Below are positions 25,974 through 35,193 of a stretch of DNA of 64,000 bases, one piece after another. Each line of letters begins with the position of its first letter. Within the stretch, counting starts at the first letter, position 1. The DNA is from Bradyrhizobium liaoningense (lineage in GTDB: Bacteria; Pseudomonadota; Alphaproteobacteria; Rhizobiales; Xanthobacteraceae). A program made the translations under genes and the position numbers. Below the pieces are notes generated by a model. The model worked only from the letters and a program-made list of their open reading frames with translations. It was not told where the DNA came from and did no database searches. The stretch covers positions 620,001 through 684,000 of the forward strand of contig NZ_JAFCJS010000003.1 of assembly GCF_018130825.1 (NCBI RefSeq). Direction: 5' to 3'.

Positions 25974-26597
<624 letters not shown>

Positions 26598-26626
26598 TGG
26601 GATAAATCCTTAGTTCTAGTTTTCAG

Positions 26627-26746
26627 CGTCGTCCCGGCGAAGGCCGGGACCCATACCGCGAGGTCTTTCGATGATGCACTCTGGCTGACATCTTCCATCC
26701 CAACCACCATTGGTGGTTATGGGTCCCGGCCTTCGCCGGGACGACG
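26627..26746. repeat. Inverted-repeat element, family C, copy 1
   Basis: The left arm CGTCGTCCCGGCGAAGGCCG continues GGACCCATA, and the right arm starts TATGGGTCCCGGCCTTCGCC and ends GGGACGACG. Each arm forms GTCCCGGC-GAAG-GCCGGGAC. The centre holds a further palindrome, AACCACCA-T-TGGTGGTT. It sits between ureF and ureG. Confidence 0.85.
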
Positions 26747-26764
26747 CCGCGGCAACATCACGCC

Positions 26765-27487
26765 TCATGACCGGAACAGCCGCGTATATTGCGTCTCGTG
26801 CCGCAGGCTGGCGAGATCGGCGCGGAACGTGGCGCTGCCGAGATCATCCAATGTCGCGTTGAGCGCACGATTGGCGGTGGCCGCCACTGCCGCTTCCAGC
26901 CGCACCAGCACGCGCTGGCTGTCGGTCTGGCCGAGCGGAATGAGGCGGCTGGCCGCCGAGATCCAGTTCGAGACCAGCGCATGCAGGAAGGCGTGCAGCG
27001 TCGGCGCCAGCGGCACGCCGTGCAAGGCTGCGACGACACCGACGGCGACGGGATAGACCAGTGGCGTGCGGCATGCGGCAACCATGGCATCCAGGCCGCC
27101 CGCATCCCACGCAGCGCGGGAGATATCGATGAAGGCGCGGCCCTGCGAGACCGTCTCCAGCAACCGCTCGCGCGACGGCACGAAGGCGCTTGCGAGTTCG
27201 GCGATGTCGCGCAAGGAGGTCTCCTCGCCCGCCTCCGTGGCGCGATAGGCCTGGACCAGGAAGGTCGCATCGCAAAAGCCCGAACCGTCGCCGAGCATCG
27301 CATCGAGCCAGTCGGCCAGCGTCGCGACGTCCACGATGTCGCCCGCTTCGACCGCCCATTCGATGCCGCTGGAATAGGAGAAACCGCCGACGGGGAACGC
27401 CGGCGACAGCCAGGTCATCAGCCGGTACAGCGCCGCCGCCTCGCGTTCGGCGAGGTCGCCGGCACCGACAGGCTCATTTCTGGTCAT
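26765..27487 (-). CDS. ureF: Urease accessory protein UreF
   Basis: UreF is an all-helical chaperone that bridges UreD and UreG during nickel loading of urease. The 240-residue protein has the family segments LMTWLSPAFPVGGFSYSSGI and PLGQTDSQRVLVRLEAAVAA. The start is ATG (MTRNEPVGAGDLAE), 14 bases inside the 3' end of ureE. The frame extends 74 codons upstream, but that part is only a shadow of the His-rich ureE tail. Confidence 0.95.
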   Translation of the reverse strand: MTRNEPVGAGDLAEREAAALYRLMTWLSPAFPVGGFSYSSGIEWAVEAGDIVDVATLADWLDAMLGDGSGFCDATFLVQAYRATEAGEETSLRDIAELASAFVPSRERLLETVSQGRAFIDISRAAWDAGGLDAMVAACRTPLVYPVAVGVVAALHGVPLAPTLHAFLHALVSNWISAASRLIPLGQTDSQRVLVRLEAAVAATANRALNATLDDLGSATFRADLASLRHETQYTRLFRS

Positions 27488-28130
27488 GAGCATGCTTGTG
27501 GCCGTGGTGATAGTCGGGATGGTCGCAATGCTCGTCGTGATGATGGTGGTGCTCGTGGCCATGGTCATGCGCGGCATGATCATGATGATGGTCATGGCCG
27601 TGATGATCATGGTGATCGTGACCATGATCGTGATGATGGCCGTGATCGTGATGTGCATGGCCATGGTGCGCATGGTCGTCGTGCCCATGCGCGTGCCCGG
27701 CATCGGCATAGGCGCCGCCTTCGGGATCGAACGGCGCCTCGATTTCGATCACACGCGCGCCGAGGCCTTTCACCATGGCCTCGATGACATGGTCGCGGCG
27801 GATGCGCAGGCTCTTGGCCATGATCTGCGTCGGCAGGTGGCGGTTGCCGAGATGCCAGCCGACGCGGATGAGGTGGTGCGGATCGCGGCCGCGGATCTCG
27901 AGCAGCGGCTCCGGAGCCGCGACCACCTCGACCAGCCTTCCGTCCTCCAGCACCAGCGCATCGCCGCCGCGCAGCGCGACGGCGTTCTCCAGGTCGAGCA
28001 GGAATTCGAGGCCGCGCGTGCCCGTCATCGCCATGCGGCGGCGGTGCCGGTCGTCGAAATCGAGCACGACCGTGTCCGCTGGTGCTTCCGTGAAGCGGTG
28101 TTGTCCCCTGACCTGCGTCGCCCGGATCAT
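27474..28130 (-). CDS. ureE: Urease nickel metallochaperone UreE with long His-rich tail
   Basis: UreE binds nickel and passes it to the UreD-F-G complex. The 218-residue product has the UreE N-terminal domain (LDFDDRHRRRMAMTGTRGLE) and C-terminal domain (YHLGNRHLP-type site seen as GWHLGNRHLPTQIM). It then has a tail of about 75 residues with about 39 His plus many Asp, ending KHAHDQK. Such tails bind several nickel ions and can store metal; this one is unusually long. It overlaps ureF. Confidence 0.96.
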   Translation of the reverse strand: MIRATQVRGQHRFTEAPADTVVLDFDDRHRRRMAMTGTRGLEFLLDLENAVALRGGDALVLEDGRLVEVVAAPEPLLEIRGRDPHHLIRVGWHLGNRHLPTQIMAKSLRIRRDHVIEAMVKGLGARVIEIEAPFDPEGGAYADAGHAHGHDDHAHHGHAHHDHGHHHDHGHDHHDHHGHDHHHDHAAHDHGHEHHHHHDEHCDHPDYHHGHKHAHDQK

Positions 28131-28143
28131 GCGTCTTACCTCT

Positions 28144-28443
28144 TTACCGTGTCTCGACCTTCTCGGGCGTGATGATTTCGATCTTCGGCGGTGCCGTGAA
28201 GCACTTCACCGCGACGCGGCCGAACGTCTTCATGTGCTCCATGGCGCGATGCGGCACCAGCGCCTCGGCATTCTCCCACTGCTCGACGAACACCATCTTG
28301 CTGGGATCGGTGACGCTCTCATGCAGATCATAGGCGATGTTGCCGGGCTCTTTCCGCGTCTCCTTGATGCAGGCGGTGGCAGCCGCAATGAATTCGGCGC
28401 GCGTCTCGGGCTTGATGGTCAGGGTTGCAACGACGTAGATCAC
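28144..28443 (-). CDS. Antibiotic biosynthesis monooxygenase (ABM) family protein
   Basis: The 99-residue protein has the ABM/YgiN dimeric alpha-beta barrel pattern (YVVATLTIKPETRAEFIAAA, CIKETRKEPGNIAYDLHES, FVEQWENAEAL). Relatives include quinol monooxygenases and other small oxidases; the substrate is not evident. GTG start with a GGAGG site. It lies between ureC and ureE on the same strand, which is not a usual urease gene position, so a direct role in urease activity is doubtful. Confidence 0.85.
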   Translation of the reverse strand: MIYVVATLTIKPETRAEFIAAATACIKETRKEPGNIAYDLHESVTDPSKMVFVEQWENAEALVPHRAMEHMKTFGRVAVKCFTAPPKIEIITPEKVETR

Positions 28444-28571
28444 GAGAAATCCTCCCGGCTTTTCTTCTCTGGGTTAGACACCGGGCGGGACATTAGACCA
28501 GGCGGGACCGAACGCAAAACCGGAAAAGCCGCCCCCGGACATTCGCCGGGGACATGCGTTGAGGCGCTATT

Positions 28572-30287
28572 TCAGTACATGAAATAACGCTGCGCCATCG
28601 GCAGCACCTCCGCGGGCGCGCAGGTGAGCAGCTCGCCGTCGGCGCGAACCTCATAGGTCTCCGGATCGACCTCGATATTGGGCGTCGCGTCGTTGTGGAT
28701 CATGCTCTTCTTGGAGATTTTCCCGCGGGTGTTCTGGACCGCATAGAGCTTCTTCTCGATGCCCAGCTTGCGCGCGAGGCCACCGGTCACCGCGGCCTTG
28801 GAGGTGAACACCACCGAGGATTCCGTGCGCGCCTTGCCGAAGGCGCCGAACATCGGCTGGTAGTGCACCGGCTGCGGCGTCGGGATCGAGGCGTTGGGAT
28901 CGCCCATGGGCGCCGCGACGATCGTACCGCCCTTGACGACGCAGTCCGGCTTGACGCCGAAGAAGGCCGGCGACCACAGCACGAGATCGGCGAGCTTGCC
29001 CTTCTCGACCGAGCCGATCAGTTTTGATACGCCGTGCGCGATCGCGGGGTTGATGGTGTACTTGGCGATGTAGCGCTTGACGCGAAAATTGTCGTTGTCC
29101 TTGCCCTTGTCCTGCGGCAACGACCCGCGCTGCTTCTTCATCTTGTCCGCGGTCTGCCAGGTGCGGATGATGACCTCGCCGAGGCGTCCCATGGCCTGCG
29201 AGTCCGAGGACATCATCGAGAGCGCGCCGAGATCGTGCAGGATGTCTTCGGCCGCGATCGTCTCCTTGCGGATGCGGCTTTCCGCGAACGCCAGATCTTC
29301 CGCAATCGAGGGATCGAGGTGGTGGCACACCATCAGCATGTCGAGATGCTCGTCGATGGTGTTGCGCGTGAAGGGGCGGGTCGGGTTGGTCGAGGACGGC
29401 AGCACGTTCTTCAGCCCGGCGACCTTGATGATGTCAGGGGCGTGGCCGCCGCCGGCGCCTTCGGTGTGGAAGGCGTGGATGGTGCGGCCCTTGAACGCCT
29501 TGATGGTGTCCTCGACGAAACCGGATTCGTTCAACGTGTCGGAGTGCAGCATGACCTGGACATCATAATCGTCGGCAACCGACAGGCAGTTGTCGATCGC
29601 GGCCGGCGTGGTGCCCCAGTCCTCGTGCAGCTTCAGCGCGCAGGCGCCGCCCTTGATCATCTCGACCAGCGCGGCGGGCCGCGAGGCGTTGCCCTTGCCG
29701 GAAATGCCGAGATTGACCGGGAAAGCGTCGAACGACTGGATCATCCGGCCCATGTGCCACGGCCCCGGCGTGCAGGTCGTGGCGAAGGTGCCGTGCGACG
29801 GGCCCGTGCCGCCGCCCAGCATCGAGGTGACACCCGACATCAGGGCGTGCTCGATCTGCTGCGGGCAGATGAAATGGATGTGGCTGTCGAAGCCTCCGGC
29901 CGTGAGGATTTTTCCTTCACCCGCGATCACGTCGGTGCCGGGTCCGATGACGATGGTGACGCCGGGCTGGATGTCGGGATTGCCGGCCTTGCCGATCGCG
30001 GAGATCATTCCGTCCTTGATGGCGACGTCGGCCTTCACGATGCCCCAGTGATCGACGATCAGCGCATTGGTGATGACCGTGTCGGCCGCGCCCTGCTTGT
30101 TGGTGACCTGCGATTGCCCCATGCCGTCGCGGATCACCTTGCCGCCACCGAACTTCACTTCTTCACCGTACGTGGTGAAATCCTTCTCGACCTCGATGAT
30201 GAGGTCGGTATCGGCCAGCCTGACCCTGTCGCCGGTGGTCGGGCCGAACATGTCGGCATAGACGGAACGCTTTATTTTGACGGACAT
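28572..30287 (-). CDS. ureC: Urease alpha (catalytic) subunit
   Basis: UreC carries the two-nickel active site that hydrolyses urea to ammonia and carbamate. The 571-residue protein has GGFDSHIHFICPQQ (His ligands), the carbamylated Lys in CALKLHEDWG, nickel-binding His in MLHSDTLNE and FHTEGAGGGHAPD, the flap His in MVCHHLDPSIAEDLAF, and the Asp ligand in SSDSQAMGR. The start is the ATG (MSVKIKRSVYADMFG) just after an in-frame GTG. It is separated from ureB by an inserted HD-domain gene. Confidence 0.98.
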   Translation of the reverse strand: MSVKIKRSVYADMFGPTTGDRVRLADTDLIIEVEKDFTTYGEEVKFGGGKVIRDGMGQSQVTNKQGAADTVITNALIVDHWGIVKADVAIKDGMISAIGKAGNPDIQPGVTIVIGPGTDVIAGEGKILTAGGFDSHIHFICPQQIEHALMSGVTSMLGGGTGPSHGTFATTCTPGPWHMGRMIQSFDAFPVNLGISGKGNASRPAALVEMIKGGACALKLHEDWGTTPAAIDNCLSVADDYDVQVMLHSDTLNESGFVEDTIKAFKGRTIHAFHTEGAGGGHAPDIIKVAGLKNVLPSSTNPTRPFTRNTIDEHLDMLMVCHHLDPSIAEDLAFAESRIRKETIAAEDILHDLGALSMMSSDSQAMGRLGEVIIRTWQTADKMKKQRGSLPQDKGKDNDNFRVKRYIAKYTINPAIAHGVSKLIGSVEKGKLADLVLWSPAFFGVKPDCVVKGGTIVAAPMGDPNASIPTPQPVHYQPMFGAFGKARTESSVVFTSKAAVTGGLARKLGIEKKLYAVQNTRGKISKKSMIHNDATPNIEVDPETYEVRADGELLTCAPAEVLPMAQRYFMY

Positions 30288-30321
30288 CACAAGCCCCGTT
30301 TGCGATTGAACTGTTGGCTAC

Positions 30322-30861
30322 TCACAGCAAAGCCCTCGCTGCTTTCACGGCATCGTCGAATTTCGTATCGAGCCATGTGTTGCCGCCGCGGCAACCCGCA
30401 ACGACCTGCTCTGCCCAGCCGCTGTAGTCGGCGAGATCGTCGCGTTCTTCAGCCGTCGGATCGGAATGAATGCGCGCGCCGATATTGCTGATCTTGTCGG
30501 CGATCTTGATCAGCTTGGCCCCAGGGGATTTATGCGGAGCGTCCTCGATCTGCTTCTGCCGTCGCTCTGCCTTGGGCAGGCTCATGTCGTCGGTGCATTC
30601 GACGACGAGGGACGCGACACGCTCGGAGAATGTCTGCGCGAGCTCCTTGCGCGTGGTGTCGGTGTCCTCGATCGTGTCGTGCAGCCAGCCGGCCGCGACC
30701 AGCTCGGCATCGGCGCCGTCGGTCGCGGCAGCGAGCAGGTTCGCGACCTCGGCGAGGTGATTGATATAGGGCTCGTTGCCGCGCCCCTTGCGCGCCATCC
30801 CGTTGTGGCGGTGCGCGGCGAGGTCGGCAGCTTCGGAGACGAGGCGGATTGGGGACAGCAT
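30322..30861 (-). CDS. Small HD-domain hydrolase resembling alarmone (ppGpp) hydrolases
   Basis: The 179-residue protein matches the hydrolase domain of RelA/SpoT and the stand-alone Mesh1-type enzymes: RKGRGNEPYINHLAEVANLL, the HD pair with ED in GWLHDTIEDTD, and the final metal Asp in LIKIADKISNI. No synthetase or regulatory domain is attached, and the length fits a single-domain hydrolase. The start is ATG after GGAGG; 15 more codons upstream are unlikely. It sits between ureB and ureC. Nucleotide specificity is inferred only from the motif pattern. Confidence 0.8.
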   Translation of the reverse strand: MLSPIRLVSEAADLAAHRHNGMARKGRGNEPYINHLAEVANLLAAATDGADAELVAAGWLHDTIEDTDTTRKELAQTFSERVASLVVECTDDMSLPKAERRQKQIEDAPHKSPGAKLIKIADKISNIGARIHSDPTAEERDDLADYSGWAEQVVAGCRGGNTWLDTKFDDAVKAARALL

Positions 30862-30935
30862 GCTTATGCCTCCTCCAGACAGTTGGACGCACTGCGAACA
30901 TGCCACATCATTCCCGTCGGAGTGCGCAGCATACC

Positions 30936-30970
30936 CCTCTCCCCAACCCTCCCCCGCAAGGGGGGAGGGA
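30936..30970. repeat. CCCTCCCCC/GGGGGAGGG hairpin repeat (family F)
   Basis: A 9-bp perfect stem with a GCAAG loop is preceded by CTCTCCCCAA. It lies in the gap between the HD gene and ureB, so it may shape the urease mRNA. Confidence 0.55.
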
Positions 30971-31031
30971 GCCTGACCGGTGTGCTCACCTCACTGTAAA
31001 TCACGGCTTGCCTTCCGGCTTCAGCAAAAGC

Positions 31032-31337
31032 TCACAGCTTCCCCATCACGTCGCCGCGGAAGCCATAGATCGTCTTCTTGCCGCCAAGCGCGACGAGCTG
31101 GACGTCGCGGGTCTGGCCGGGCTCGAAGCGGACGGCGGTGCCGGCGGCGATGTCGAGGCGCATGCCGCGCGCTTTCTTGCGGTCGAACTTCAGCGCGGGG
31201 TTGGTCTCGAAGAAATGGTAGTGCGAGCCGACCTGGATCGGACGGTCGCCGGTATTGGCCACCGTCAGCGTCACGGTCTTGCGGCCGGCATTGAGCTCGA
31301 TCTCGCCGTCCTGGATGAAGAGTTCGCCGGGGATCAT
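31032..31337 (-). CDS. ureB: Urease beta subunit
   Basis: This 101-residue structural subunit of urease has the signature MIPGELFIQDGEIELNAGR and GSHYHFFETNPALKFDRKKA. It assembles with UreA and UreC into the trimer-of-trimers enzyme. It is a separate polypeptide, as in most proteobacteria. It lies nine bases after ureA. Confidence 0.97.
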   Translation of the reverse strand: MIPGELFIQDGEIELNAGRKTVTLTVANTGDRPIQVGSHYHFFETNPALKFDRKKARGMRLDIAAGTAVRFEPGQTRDVQLVALGGKKTIYGFRGDVMGKL

Positions 31338-31346
31338 GCTCTGCTC

Positions 31347-31649
31347 CTACCTGATCGGCTGGTGCACGGTGACGAGCTTGGTGCCGTCGGGAAAGGTCGC
31401 TTCGACCTGGATGTCGTGGATCATCTCGGGAATTCCGGCCATTACCTGGTCGCGAGTCAAAACCTGCGCGCCGGATTGCATCAACTCGGCGACGGTGCGG
31501 CCGTCGCGCGCGCCCTCGAGGATGAAGTCGGAGATGATCGCGATCGCCTCGGGATGGTTGAGCTTGACGCCGCGGTCCAGCCTGCGGCGCGCCACGATCG
31601 CCGCCATCGAGATCAGAAGCTTGTCCTTTTCGCGGGGAGACAGGTTCAT
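31347..31649 (-). CDS. ureA: Urease gamma subunit
   Basis: The 100-residue gamma subunit has the family sequence MNLSPREKDKLLISMAAIVA, RGVKLNHPEAIAIISDFILE and VQVEATFPDGTKLVTVHQPI (seen with IQVEATFPDG). It starts the structural gene set ureA-ureB and follows ureD by about 40 bases. Confidence 0.97.
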   Translation of the reverse strand: MNLSPREKDKLLISMAAIVARRRLDRGVKLNHPEAIAIISDFILEGARDGRTVAELMQSGAQVLTRDQVMAGIPEMIHDIQVEATFPDGTKLVTVHQPIR

Positions 31650-31689
31650 GCGAAATCTCTTCCGTTCAACACGTCAATTCAGCCAGTCA

Positions 31690-32520
<831 letters not shown>

Positions 32521-32556
32521 CCGTCTCCCCAGCCGGTCGCGGCAGGATTTTCCGGC

Positions 32557-33252
32557 TTACAGCGCCATCTGGCGGCTGATCTCGCCGGGATCGAGGTTGG
32601 AGCGGTCGCAGGTGAATTTCACCGCGCCGCGATCCATCACCGCGAAACTGTCGCCGAGTTCGCAGGCAAAGTCGAGATATTGTTCGACCAGCACGATGGC
32701 GATGTTGCCGAGGTTGCGCAAATACGAGATAGCGCGGCCGATGTCCTTGATGATCGAGGGCTGGATGCCCTCGGTCGGCTCGTCGAGCAGAAGCAGTTTC
32801 GGCCGCATCACCAGCGCGCGGCCGATCGCGAGCTGCTGCTGCTGGCCGCCGGAGAGGTCGCCGCCGCGCCGGCCGAGCATGGATTGCAGCACCGGAAACA
32901 GCGAGAAGACGTCGTCCGGAATGTGCTTGTCCTCGCGCTTGAGCGGACCGAATCCGGTCTTGAGGTTCTCCTCGACCGTCAGCAACGGAAAGATCTCGCG
33001 GCCCTGCGGCACGAAGCCGATGCCCTTGCGCGCCCGCTCGTAGGGCTTGAGGCCCGTGATGTCGTTGCCGTCGAACACGATCGCGCCCGAGGAGATCGGA
33101 TATTGCCCGACCATGGCACGCAGCAGCGAGGTCTTGCCCACGCCGTTGCGCCCGAGCACGCAGGTCACCTTGCCGGGCTCGGCCGAGATCGAGACGCCGC
33201 GTAGCGCCTGCGCCGCGCCGTAGAACAGGTTGATGTCCTTGACCTCAAGCAT
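32557..33252 (-). CDS. urtE: Urea ABC transporter ATP-binding subunit UrtE
   Basis: This 231-residue ATPase belongs to the LivF-like group. It has Walker A GRNGVGKTS, the signature LSGGQQQQLAIGRAL, and Walker B LLLLDEPTEGIQPSIIKDIG. It powers urea uptake with UrtD through the UrtBC channel. Only three bases separate it from urtD. The match to UrtE rather than a branched-chain amino acid transporter rests on the full urtABCDE order and on the urease genes downstream. Confidence 0.95.
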   Translation of the reverse strand: MLEVKDINLFYGAAQALRGVSISAEPGKVTCVLGRNGVGKTSLLRAMVGQYPISSGAIVFDGNDITGLKPYERARKGIGFVPQGREIFPLLTVEENLKTGFGPLKREDKHIPDDVFSLFPVLQSMLGRRGGDLSGGQQQQLAIGRALVMRPKLLLLDEPTEGIQPSIIKDIGRAISYLRNLGNIAIVLVEQYLDFACELGDSFAVMDRGAVKFTCDRSNLDPGEISRQMAL

Positions 33253-33255
33253 CGC

Positions 33256-34017
33256 TCAGCGTCCCAGATAGACTTCGATGACCCGCTCGTTGGACGAGAC
33301 CTGGTCGATGGTTCCTTCCGCCAGCACCGTGCCTTCGTGCAGGCAGGTGACCTTGACGCCGAGCTCGCGCACGAACGTCATGTCGTGCTCGACCACCATG
33401 ACGGTGTGGGTCTTGTTGATCTCTTTCAAGAGCTCGGCGGTCAGATGCGTCTCGACGTCGGTCATGCCCGCGACGGGCTCGTCGACGAGGAGCAGCTTCG
33501 GATCCTGCGCCAGCAGCATGCCGATCTCGAGCCATTGCTTCTGGCCATGGCTGAGGCTGCCGGCGAGACGGTTGCGGGCTTCGGTGAGGCGGATCGTCTC
33601 CAGCACCTTGTCGATACGCTCGGACTCCGCCTTGCTGCCGCGCCAGAACAGCGTGCCGCGGACCGAGTGGTCGACATTGAGCGCCAGCAGCAGATTGTCC
33701 TGCACGGTCTGGCTCTCGAACACGGTCGGCTTCTGGAATTTGCGGCCGATGCCGAGCTCCGCGATGCGGGTCTCGTCGAGCCGCGTCAAATCCGTGACGC
33801 CGTCGAACAGCACGGTGCCCTCATCGGGCTTGGTCTTGCCGGTGATGATGTCCATCATCGTGGTCTTGCCGGCGCCATTCGGGCCGATGATGGCGCGCAT
33901 CTCGCCGGGCTCGAGCGTCAGCGACAGATTGTTGATGGCGTGGAAGCCGTCGAAGGAGACGTGCACGCCGTCCAGGTAAAGCATCGCGGAGGTCGCGCGG
34001 GTGTCCATGACGTTCAT
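33256..34017 (-). CDS. urtD: Urea ABC transporter ATP-binding subunit UrtD
   Basis: The 253-residue ATPase of the LivG-like group has Walker A GPNGAGKTT, the signature LSHGQKQWLEIGMLL (the UrtD form of LSGGQ), and Walker B LLLVDEPVAGM. The first residues before MLYLDGVHVSFDGF are poorly defined, so the start may be slightly later (Met12). It lies between urtC and urtE. Confidence 0.95.
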   Translation of the reverse strand: MNVMDTRATSAMLYLDGVHVSFDGFHAINNLSLTLEPGEMRAIIGPNGAGKTTMMDIITGKTKPDEGTVLFDGVTDLTRLDETRIAELGIGRKFQKPTVFESQTVQDNLLLALNVDHSVRGTLFWRGSKAESERIDKVLETIRLTEARNRLAGSLSHGQKQWLEIGMLLAQDPKLLLVDEPVAGMTDVETHLTAELLKEINKTHTVMVVEHDMTFVRELGVKVTCLHEGTVLAEGTIDQVSSNERVIEVYLGR

Positions 34018-34023
34018 GACCGC

Positions 34024-35193
34024 TTACTCCGCCATCTTGGGTTCGGTGACGCCGTCTTCGGCTGCGGCGCTCACTGTGGTCGCGGCGGCGCGTTTCTCCC
34101 TAGACGAGGCCCACCAGGCATTGAAGGTCCCGACGATGCCCTTGGGCAGCAGCAGCGTCACCAGGATGAACAGCGCGCCCAGCATGAACAGCCAGTACGG
34201 CGCCAGCATGCCCGAGGTGAAGAACGTCTTGGCGTAGTTGACGACGACGGCGCCGAGCGCGGCGCCGACCAGCGTGCCGCGGCCGCCGACCGCGACCCAG
34301 ATCACCGCCTCGATCGAATTGCCCGGCGCGAACTCGGATGGATTGATGATGCCAACCTGCGGCACGTAGAGCGCGCCGGCGACGCCAGCCATGCAGGCCG
34401 ACACCGTGAACACGAACAGCTTGTAGGATTCGACGCGGTAGCCGAGGAAGCGCGTGCGCGACTCCGCGTCACGCACCGCGATCAGCACCTTGCCGAGCTT
34501 GGAGGAGACGATGGCGCGGCAGATCAGGAAGCCGATGATCAGTGCCAGACAGCTCAGCGCGAACAGCGCGGCGCGCGTCCCCTCCGCCTGCACGTTGAAG
34601 CCCAGGATATCCTTGAAGTCGGTCAGGCCGTTATTGCCGCCAAAGCCGAAATCGTTGCGGAAGAAGGCGAGCAGCAGCGCGTAGGTCATCGCCTGCGTGA
34701 TGATCGACAGATACACGCCGGTGACGCGGGAGCGGAAGGCGAGCCAGCCGAAGCAGAAGGCGAGCAGGCCGGGCACGACCAGCACCATCAGCGCCGCGAA
34801 CCAGAACATGTCGAAGCCGTACCAGTACCAGGGCAGCTTCTGCCAGTTCAGGAACACCATGAAGTCGGGCAGGATCGGATTGCCGTAGACGCCGCGGGTG
34901 CCGATCTGCCGCATCAGGTACATGCCCATGGCGTAGCCGCCGAGCGCGAAGAAGGCGCCGTGGCCGAGCGAGAGAATGCCGCAATAGCCCCAGATCAGGT
35001 CGATCGAAAGCGCCAGGATGGCGTAGCAGACGTACTTGCCCCAAAGCGCGACCAGATAGGTCGGCACCTGCAGGAACGAGCCCGCGGGCAGCAGCAGGTT
35101 GGACAGCGGGATCAGCACGCCCAGCGCGGCGACAACAAGCAGGAAGATCGTCGCGCCGCGGTCCAGCGATCGCGTCAGCATGTGAGGGGTCAT
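34024..35193 (-). CDS. urtC: Urea ABC transporter permease UrtC
   Basis: The 389-residue membrane protein of the LivM group has about ten helices and the segment LSLGHGAFFALGGYAMGMYL. It has the EAA-like loop typical of this group (RAIVSSKLGKVLIAVRDAES). It forms the channel with UrtB. Its start overlaps the urtB stop (ATGA). The C-terminal tail (KRAAATTVSAAAEDGVTEPK) is hydrophilic and low in complexity. Confidence 0.95.
   Translation of the reverse strand: MTPHMLTRSLDRGATIFLLVVAALGVLIPLSNLLLPAGSFLQVPTYLVALWGKYVCYAILALSIDLIWGYCGILSLGHGAFFALGGYAMGMYLMRQIGTRGVYGNPILPDFMVFLNWQKLPWYWYGFDMFWFAALMVLVVPGLLAFCFGWLAFRSRVTGVYLSIITQAMTYALLLAFFRNDFGFGGNNGLTDFKDILGFNVQAEGTRAALFALSCLALIIGFLICRAIVSSKLGKVLIAVRDAESRTRFLGYRVESYKLFVFTVSACMAGVAGALYVPQVGIINPSEFAPGNSIEAVIWVAVGGRGTLVGAALGAVVVNYAKTFFTSGMLAPYWLFMLGALFILVTLLLPKGIVGTFNAWWASSREKRAAATTVSAAAEDGVTEPKMAE

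Noticed and set aside
27488..27709. Met/Thr/Ile-rich N-terminal extension of ureF and a matching plus-strand frame
   Set aside because: Both are read-through of the His-codon-rich ureE tail in other frames. The ureF family sequence starts at the ATG at 27487.
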